Shown: positions 1 to 3,989 of the stretch, piece after piece
Layout of the letters: each line of letters starts with the position of its first letter
Numbering within the stretch: the stretch's first letter is position 1
NCBI GenBank assembly: GCA_947378615.1
Contig: CANCKV010000214.1
Span: 1-6,208 of the forward strand
Length of the DNA stretch: 6,208 bases
From: Chitinophagaceae bacterium
Lineage (GTDB): Bacteria > Bacteroidota > Bacteroidia > Chitinophagales > Chitinophagaceae
Direction of reading: 5' to 3'
Position numbers and translations under genes: made by a program
The notes under the pieces: model-generated
Told to the model about the DNA's origin: nothing
Database searches by the model: none
Seen by the model: the letters and a program-made list of their open reading frames with translations, nothing else

Positions 1-335
1 GCATCTAATCCCCAATCTCCTGAAAATAATACTGAACTACCGTTACCCTCGTCATCAACAAAGGCTTGAATCTTCATTAAAGTTCCACCTTCAACCGATT
101 TGCCATCACAAAGAACCTGCATAGCCCCTTTATCAGACTTAACAGGACAACCATAACGTGCAAAGGATTTAGATACCCGATTAAATAAACTATCCTTAGA
201 ATAGTCTACTGTTACAAATACCATTTTTGAACCAACTGGTATTTCATTAAATTCAGTTTGTTGGAGTAATATGATGGGGGTACAAGAAATTAGAGTAAAT
301 GCGGTCAATATGGATAATCCAATAATCTTTTTCAT
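1..335 (-). CDS. Putative small lipoprotein, 3' end beyond window
   Basis: The frame opens with ATG at 335-333 and stays open to the left edge, giving 111 visible residues with no stop, so the gene is truncated by the window. The N-terminus MKKIIGLSILTAFTLISC is a textbook lipoprotein signal: two Lys, a hydrophobic stretch, and a lipobox L15-I-S-C18. The mature protein should be lipidated on Cys18 and anchored in the inner or outer membrane. After a short linker comes a probable compact domain beginning near PVGSKMVFVTVDYS (33-46), with two further cysteines at 63 and 76 that could form a disulfide, and a DDEGNGSS turn near residue 94. I do not recognise the family. There is no Shine-Dalgarno; the ATG follows an A-rich ACAAACGAA. 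It lies about 250 bases from the next gene and appears to be its own transcription unit, unrelated to the defence genes. Confidence 0.85.
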   Translation of the reverse strand, partial: MKKIIGLSILTAFTLISCTPIILLQQTEFNEIPVGSKMVFVTVDYSKDSLFNRVSKSFARYGCPVKSDKGAMQVLCDGKSVEGGTLMKIQAFVDDEGNGSSVLFSGDWGLD

Positions 336-408
336 TTCGTTTGTTTTACTAAATTTAATCCTATTAAACCATAATAGTAAGTCCTTAATAAAAGCAGTAA
401 AATAAATG

Positions 409-425
409 TTGACAGTTAAGGTCAA
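409..425. repeat. Short inverted repeat TTGAC-N7-GTCAA
   Basis: TTGAC (409-413) and GTCAA (421-425) form a perfect 5-bp inverted repeat about 75-90 bases upstream of the lipoprotein start. On the minus strand the right arm reads TTGACC, a plausible -35 element, so the site could be a small operator overlapping a promoter. A 5-bp repeat is easily produced by chance, and no clear -10 box sits at the right distance. Confidence 0.2.
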
Positions 426-480
426 GAAATTAAAAAAAGTTTGTAATTGAGATTATTTGAACTGAGTTAAGGAACTTAGA

Positions 481-509
481 TTGATAATACAGAAATATTT
501 AATTATCAA
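481..509. repeat. 8-bp inverted repeat in intergenic region
   Basis: TTGATAAT (481-488) is matched exactly by ATTATCAA (502-509), separated by 13 AT-rich bases. It may be an operator-like dyad or a weak RNA hairpin. It sits 20 bases before the much stronger hairpin at 530-560 in a stretch with no gene. No regulator gene lies nearby to suggest a binding protein. Confidence 0.35.
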
Positions 510-525
510 ACTATTGCAGATCTCC

Positions 526-567
526 AATGTTTCCTGGCGCCGTATAAAAGTGCCAGGAAATATTTTT
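526..567 (+). terminator. Terminator-like hairpin, U-tract on the plus strand
   Basis: TTTCCTGGC (530-538) pairs perfectly with GCCAGGAAA (552-560). G539-U551 and C540-G550 extend the stem to 11 bp around a 9-base loop, and AATG/TATT on the outside can add four weaker pairs. On the plus strand the stem is followed by TATTTTT (561-567), as in an intrinsic terminator. Read in the minus direction, which is that of the neighbouring genes, the stem is followed by CATTGGAG with no U-tract. The structure also lies just 27 bases past the stop of the 100-aa gene, so it may still mark or protect the 3' end of that minus-strand transcript. No plus-strand gene precedes it. Confidence 0.5.
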
Positions 568-586
568 AATCATGATGCACTGATCA

Positions 587-889
587 CTAGTCATTATCTT
601 CTGGCAAATCAAAGTCGGTATCATCTTCATAAAAATATGTATCATCAATAATATGAATGTTTGAATAGTGATAAATTTCAATAAGTCCAGAAATAAACAT
701 ATATAAGTCAATCTTATTAGGACTCCCAATAAAAACACAATCAGTTTTAACTCCTTTCTTACTTAAAATATTTTCAATCATTCTTTCAACAAATTCATAT
801 GTTCTATTAGTAAATGGGGTATATCTAATTTGTGACTCATCTTCAAAAGTCAACACAACCTTTTCTCTTTTTTTAATTTTTCTTGGCAT
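587..889 (-). CDS. Hypothetical protein, 100 aa, acidic C-terminus
   Basis: ATG at 889-887, TAG at 589-587. I do not recognise this protein. It begins with a basic segment MPRKIKKREK, continues with what looks like a small alpha/beta fold (KVVLTF strand, a helix around VERMIENILSKK at about 34-45, a CVFIG strand at about 51-55, then a hydrophobic helix with LYMFISGLIEIY), and ends in a strongly acidic tail from about residue 82 rich in Asp and Glu. There is no signal peptide or clear membrane segment, so it is probably cytoplasmic. Its start lies inside the 3' end of the upstream 58-aa gene (17-base overlap, different frame), which indicates translational coupling in a two-gene operon. The layout of small overlapping genes resembles toxin-antitoxin or phage-derived pairs, but no such fold is evident. 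Confidence 0.7.
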   Translation of the reverse strand: MPRKIKKREKVVLTFEDESQIRYTPFTNRTYEFVERMIENILSKKGVKTDCVFIGSPNKIDLYMFISGLIEIYHYSNIHIIDDTYFYEDDTDFDLPEDND

Positions 890-1049
890 TGAATTTAGCT
901 TTAATTAAGTGAGTGTTCTTTATGGTCTTTTGTTCCTGTTCATTGAGTACATTTCTTGCTAAAGCCTTAAATTGAGTCTCTGTTATAACCAGTTTCATCA
1001 TCTTAGAAGATGAAGGGTTTTTCTTTTTTAAGAGTTCTTGTAATTTCAT
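873..1049 (-). CDS. Hypothetical small basic protein, 58 aa
   Basis: ATG at 1049-1047, TAA at 875-873. The predicted product is 58 residues, with about 13 Lys against four Glu, so strongly basic. After a Lys/Ser-rich leader (KKKNPSSSK, 8-16) comes MKLVITETQFKALARNVLNE (18-37), which looks like one short strand followed by an amphipathic helix. The K-x-x-I-T-E-x-Q pattern recalls short 'ITE-Q' peptides I have seen in uncultured phage-like proteins, but this is a memory-based impression. The ATG follows AACAACAAAT, an A-rich leader typical of Bacteroidota. Met17 or Met18 are alternative starts. The gene overlaps the following 100-aa gene by 17 bases, and its ATG overlaps the stop of a doubtful upstream frame in an ATGA arrangement. 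Function unknown. Confidence 0.65.
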   Translation of the reverse strand: MKLQELLKKKNPSSSKMMKLVITETQFKALARNVLNEQEQKTIKNTHLIKAKFNAKKN

Positions 1050-1165
1050 ATTTGTTGTTTATTAATAAATATCACAACATTGTAATACAGGTCAATTAAA
1101 CTTTTAAAAAAATGTGGTCGGTATTCACGAATAGCTCGATATCTCAATAGTTCCACAATCACCAT
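1046..1165 (-). CDS. Doubtful 39-aa open frame ending in ATGA overlap
   Basis: ATG at 1165-1163 reads 39 codons (MVIVELLRYRAIREYRPHFF...) to TGA at 1048-1046, which overlaps the ATG of the 58-aa gene as ATGA, the usual mark of coupled genes. The frame stays open further upstream to 1282 without an ATG, GTG or TTG, so it could also be the tail of a decayed gene. Against it are the short length, no recognised family, and a competing open frame on the opposite strand over much of the same DNA. Confidence 0.2.
   Translation of the reverse strand: MVIVELLRYRAIREYRPHFFKSLIDLYYNVVIFINKQQI
1066..1095 (-). promoter_or_regulatory. Possible promoter for the two small genes
   Basis: On the minus strand TTGACC (1095-1090) and TATTTA (1071-1066) are separated by 18 bases, a sigma70-like arrangement ending about 17 bases before the ATG of the 58-aa gene. 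It does not match the Bacteroidota consensus TTTG / TAnnTTTG well, and AT-rich DNA produces such matches often. The TTGACC box adjoins one copy of the 12-bp direct repeat. Confidence 0.2.
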
Positions 1166-1199
1166 ATTTTGGTGGAAAGTTGGAATTTTGTAATACAGG
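1080..1199. repeat. 12-bp direct repeat TTGTAATACAGG, two copies
   Basis: TTGTAATACAGG occurs at 1080-1091 and again at 1188-1199, exactly 108 bases apart. The core TAATACAG is also present at 485-492. An exact 12-mer twice within 250 bases is unlikely by chance, though AT-rich composition raises the odds. It could be a protein binding site, the trace of an insertion or a recombination scar. No mobile-element gene is adjacent. Confidence 0.4.
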
Positions 1200-1308
1200 A
1201 AATGGGGATAGGGTATACTGGAACGGGAATTATGGTATGTGGGTTTGTCGTAAAACAGGTATATGTAAGGTATCGTTACCTGTCAAGGATTTACGACAAA
1301 TAAATTAA
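1135..1308 (+). pseudogene. Possible orphan gene 3' remnant on the plus strand
   Basis: From just after a TAG at 1132-1134 the plus strand is open for 57 codons to TAA at 1306-1308, with no plausible start near its beginning (the only ATG is deep inside). The translation is rich in Gly, Asn, Trp, Tyr and Cys, for example FCNTGNGDRVYWNGNYGMWV followed by CRKTGICKV, which looks more like secreted or exported protein than random AT-rich sequence. The plus strand here is also unusually G-rich, the reverse of the neighbouring minus-strand genes. It converges on the SRA-HNH gene and overlaps its last codon. If real it is a headless 3' fragment; its family is unknown and it may be chance. Confidence 0.2.
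1244..1300. repeat. Long interrupted hairpin after the SRA-HNH gene
   Basis: TTTGTCGTAAA (1244-1254) is exactly complementary to TTTACGACAAA (1290-1300), and the adjoining ACAGGTA (1255-1261) is exactly complementary to TACCTGT (1277-1283). Together they make 18 perfect pairs interrupted only by a 6-base one-sided bulge (1284-1289), around a 15-base loop. It starts four bases past the SRA-HNH stop codon. Neither strand has a U-tract after the stem, so it is not a standard intrinsic terminator. It could be a 3'-end stabilising or processing structure, a protein-binding dyad or a recombination site. Confidence 0.55.
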
Positions 1309-2186
1309 ATAAAAATCTGATTGTGACGATTAAGATATTGAACATTATACATACTTAAATCACTTATCTGTTCTCTACCTGTAACACCAATCTTTTGATA
1401 TGCAGAGTTTTCAATTTTATCAGATAATTGTATTTTACCCTTGTTATCAAAAGTAATGAGGTGTTTATCAAACAGTGCGTCGTAAGTTGGGGAAAGTAAT
1501 AATCCATTATTTACATCTAACCTTTCATGATCTGTTGCTTTTGACCATGGTACAATGTGTGATGCAATTAGAATATCTAACTTATTGAAATTAGTAACCG
1601 CACATTTATACTCCCACCTATGTATGATTCTTTTTCGGTATGCACCTTGACCAACTCTTGACGTTACTAATCCAGACCGTTCGGTTACAGTCGGTAAGTT
1701 TAATTCTAAAATCTTATAAGGATCTTGATTTAATGGAAGTAATGTAAATTGATCAGGGTTAACTGGTATAGAGACACCTATACGTTTTAGAAAGAATCTA
1801 ATACCAATCCGGTTCGATCCGTTCTTATCAGGTGTTTCAAAATAGTCCGCGTCATAGAATTCCATTTCAGAAATAAATTTAACCAATCCATCACCTTCAA
1901 TTTCAAAAAGGAATACTCTTTTACCAATGTTAAGATGTTCTTTTAATGCAAGATTTCCTCTAATGAACTGCATATCACCTGCTTGACCTTCACCTGTATA
2001 ACTGAAAATATTATGATTATCCCATCCATCTCTATATCCGTATTGAGCTCCAGATTTACCTGAAAAGATAAAGATATACGGAACCTTTGCAGAAGGAGAA
2101 ATTCCACCCTGTCTATTACCCCCATACTCGTCATGGATCAATGACCTTTTGTATAGTTGATTTGGTATGAAGGGTGATTGTAACAT
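1305..2186 (-). CDS. SRA (ScoMcrA-like)-HNH type IV restriction endonuclease
   Basis: ATG at 2186-2184, TAA at 1307-1305, 293 aa. The N-terminal half matches the SRA-like domain of ScoMcrA-type enzymes: YGGNRQGGI (21-29), YGYRDGW (49-55), YTGEGQAGDM (63-72) and RGN (76-78), followed by a GKRVFLFE strand (88-95). Such domains flip out and read modified bases such as 5-methylcytosine or 5-hydroxymethylcytosine. The C-terminal half is an HNH nuclease: RVGQGAYRKRIIHRWEYKCA (177-196), catalytic ASHIVPW with His210, Asn226/Asn227, and FDKHLITF with His242. The expected role is cytoplasmic cleavage of modified phage DNA; the precise base recognised cannot be read from sequence. It is shorter than ScoMcrA and lacks the upstream sulfur-binding domain. 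It starts two bases after the DUF262 stop, so it is the last gene of the hsdR operon and translationally coupled. All catalytic signatures look intact. Domain assignment is firm; modification dependence is inferred from the family. Confidence 0.92.
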   Translation of the reverse strand: MLQSPFIPNQLYKRSLIHDEYGGNRQGGISPSAKVPYIFIFSGKSGAQYGYRDGWDNHNIFSYTGEGQAGDMQFIRGNLALKEHLNIGKRVFLFEIEGDGLVKFISEMEFYDADYFETPDKNGSNRIGIRFFLKRIGVSIPVNPDQFTLLPLNQDPYKILELNLPTVTERSGLVTSRVGQGAYRKRIIHRWEYKCAVTNFNKLDILIASHIVPWSKATDHERLDVNNGLLLSPTYDALFDKHLITFDNKGKIQLSDKIENSAYQKIGVTGREQISDLSMYNVQYLNRHNQIFI

Positions 2187-2188
2187 TC

Positions 2189-3979
2189 CTATAAACTAAA
2201 ATAATATTCTTTCATTTTATCAGCCATTAACCTTCTCCTTGAAGTTAGAAAATCCTCATAATTATCAATTTTCATACTTATAATTTCTTTTGGTATACAG
2301 TTAACCATTAGATTGTTTTCTAATTCTACCATATTAGAAATACCACTTAAAGTATTTGTTTGATTTTCCATCTCATCAAGTATTTTATTGAAGTACTCCT
2401 CGGGTGGTTTATTTCCTACCTTTATATTGATCTCAGACTGCATATAAACGTAGTTAGCAATTTGATTATACATTCCACGTTCTAAACCATTCTTCTTTAA
2501 ATAATCTTTTGGGAACAAGTGGTGAATGTCACCACGTAATTCAATTAAATTACTCACTAATACATCCTTAGAAAGGAATCCTTTGTCATTAGCTTTAACT
2601 TGAGCAGCTAAATAAACATTGAAATATGGACTACTTGCTACAGGTGTATCTAAACTTTGTGGTAATGAAAAGTTCCAAAACGCATCAGATAGTTCAGCCG
2701 CTTCATATTCTGATAATATCTGACCAAAATCCTTATTAGCAATCTGTTTTATATCAAAGTCAAATACAGACTCTGCTGATCCCGAATATCTTCCAGTAAG
2801 TATTGAGAATACAAACCATCGTGGTACATAACTTCCAATTTTCACATCTGAAACACCTAATTCTTTGAGTTTTAGATAAACGATATAAGCAAAATTCAAA
2901 GCATTTTGAGATCTAACTAATTTATTTGAAATGAAACCAGATGATTTAATAATCATTAAGAAACGTTTGAAATTCGTTTCATTTACAAAGTTTAAAACAC
3001 CAGTTTTTAATTTAGCATAAGACTCTTCTGCAATATGCTCTTCATATGTTCTTGTTTCAAAATTTCTTCCTGACAATAAACTAACTAAATCTGATAATTT
3101 ACCTCTATTGAATTGAGATGTAAATGCAACTTTGATAAGATCAGTATATTCAGGATCATACAAGTCATCAACCTCTTTCTTTAACCAACTGATTTTATTA
3201 AAAAACTCTGTATTGACAAATTCCTTGTCATGGTCTTCAATATGTTTATGAAACTCCGGCGAGATAGCAAGATGACAGAAATAATCTATTGCTTTTCTTA
3301 ATAAATTCCCATCATAAAGGGTATTTGAAGCAATTTTACTCATTGCAAAATCAGCTTGACTAAGAACAACGCCTTTAGAATTGATTCTGATAAAAATTTC
3401 GGTAACCGTTTCTATATCTAACTCTGAAGCTAATTCAATTATACCAATTTGTTTTTTGGGGATGTCAGTTAGTATAGTAAAAGATTTTTCAACTTGGTCT
3501 TCGTCTACTTCTGGGTTTAACTCTAAATAATGTCTCACCAATTTCAATATACTTTGGGTACCGTTAACTGCATCAGATATATCTGGTAACCAAGTTTTAT
3601 CTTTTAATATTGCAGGGTTTTGAACTTCAAATTTCTCGGTAATTGGATTAAAAGATATTTTAATCTTTATTCTATCATATGTCTTATCAATTACGTATTT
3701 ACCTAATAGGGCTGCGGTAAGTGCTGTAATCCTTTGTTGACCATCAATTAATATCTTCTTGCCCTTACTCAAACTTCCGTCTTTAAGCCTAATATCAGGA
3801 TTTTGCCATGCAATTACGTAGCCAATTGGAAACCCTTGATATAAGGAATCCATCAAGTCTCTAACTTTTGAACTATCCCATACAAATGGTCTTTGGATTT
3901 CAGGAATTGCAATTTCACCTGATTCAACCCAAGAGAGTAGGGTTTGTATTAATTGTTGATTTACAGAATATTTTTGCAT
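2189..3979 (-). CDS. DUF262/HNH (GmrSD-like) restriction protein
   Basis: The preferred start is ATG at 3979-3977 (596 aa). A TTG at 4015 in the same frame would add 12 residues (608 aa) but overlap hsdR by 26 bases; relatives usually begin at this MQKYSVNQQ segment, and the ATG follows A-rich AAAACAA. Numbering from the ATG, the DUF262 (GmrS/ParB-like) domain shows IPEIQRPFVW (25-34), FPIGYVIAW (50-58), the nucleotide-binding DGQQR (79-83) and IFIRINSKG (195-203). The C-terminal region carries a His-Me-finger/DUF1524-like nuclease: DIHHLFPK with His486-His487, then Asn509 and Asn518. In GmrSD, BrxU and SspE this pairing couples NTP-dependent sensing to DNA cleavage or nicking, usually against modified phage DNA or in support of a modification system. 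DUF262 genes inside hsd operons are also known (RloF-type). It sits 10 bases after hsdR and two before the SRA-HNH gene. The protein appears intact; its target is not predictable. Confidence 0.94.
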   Translation of the reverse strand: MQKYSVNQQLIQTLLSWVESGEIAIPEIQRPFVWDSSKVRDLMDSLYQGFPIGYVIAWQNPDIRLKDGSLSKGKKILIDGQQRITALTAALLGKYVIDKTYDRIKIKISFNPITEKFEVQNPAILKDKTWLPDISDAVNGTQSILKLVRHYLELNPEVDEDQVEKSFTILTDIPKKQIGIIELASELDIETVTEIFIRINSKGVVLSQADFAMSKIASNTLYDGNLLRKAIDYFCHLAISPEFHKHIEDHDKEFVNTEFFNKISWLKKEVDDLYDPEYTDLIKVAFTSQFNRGKLSDLVSLLSGRNFETRTYEEHIAEESYAKLKTGVLNFVNETNFKRFLMIIKSSGFISNKLVRSQNALNFAYIVYLKLKELGVSDVKIGSYVPRWFVFSILTGRYSGSAESVFDFDIKQIANKDFGQILSEYEAAELSDAFWNFSLPQSLDTPVASSPYFNVYLAAQVKANDKGFLSKDVLVSNLIELRGDIHHLFPKDYLKKNGLERGMYNQIANYVYMQSEINIKVGNKPPEEYFNKILDEMENQTNTLSGISNMVELENNLMVNCIPKEIISMKIDNYEDFLTSRRRLMADKMKEYYFSL

Positions 3980-3989
3980 TTGTTTTGAA

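Noticed and set aside
530..560. Hairpin as an intrinsic terminator of the minus-strand small operon
   Set aside because: On the minus strand the stem is followed by CATTGGAG, with no U-tract; the U-run is only on the plus strand.
511..738. 75-aa minus-strand open frame
   Set aside because: Overlaps the 100-aa gene in another frame, runs through the hairpin, and has a low-complexity Ile/Phe/Leu/Met translation; a shadow.
587..1049. Known toxin-antitoxin pair
   Set aside because: The overlapping small-gene layout fits, but neither protein shows a recognised toxin or DNA-binding antitoxin motif.
1151..1177. TTCCAC / GTGGAA inverted repeat with inner CACCA / TGGTG
   Set aside because: The two pairings are mutually exclusive and short; too weak to annotate as a structure.
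1244..1300. Hairpin as an intrinsic terminator of the restriction operon or a retron msr/msd
   Set aside because: No U-tract after either strand, and no reverse transcriptase gene in the window.
1943..2134. 63-aa minus-strand open frame inside the SRA-HNH gene
   Set aside because: Alternative frame of a well-supported domain (YGY.DGW to RGN region); a shadow.
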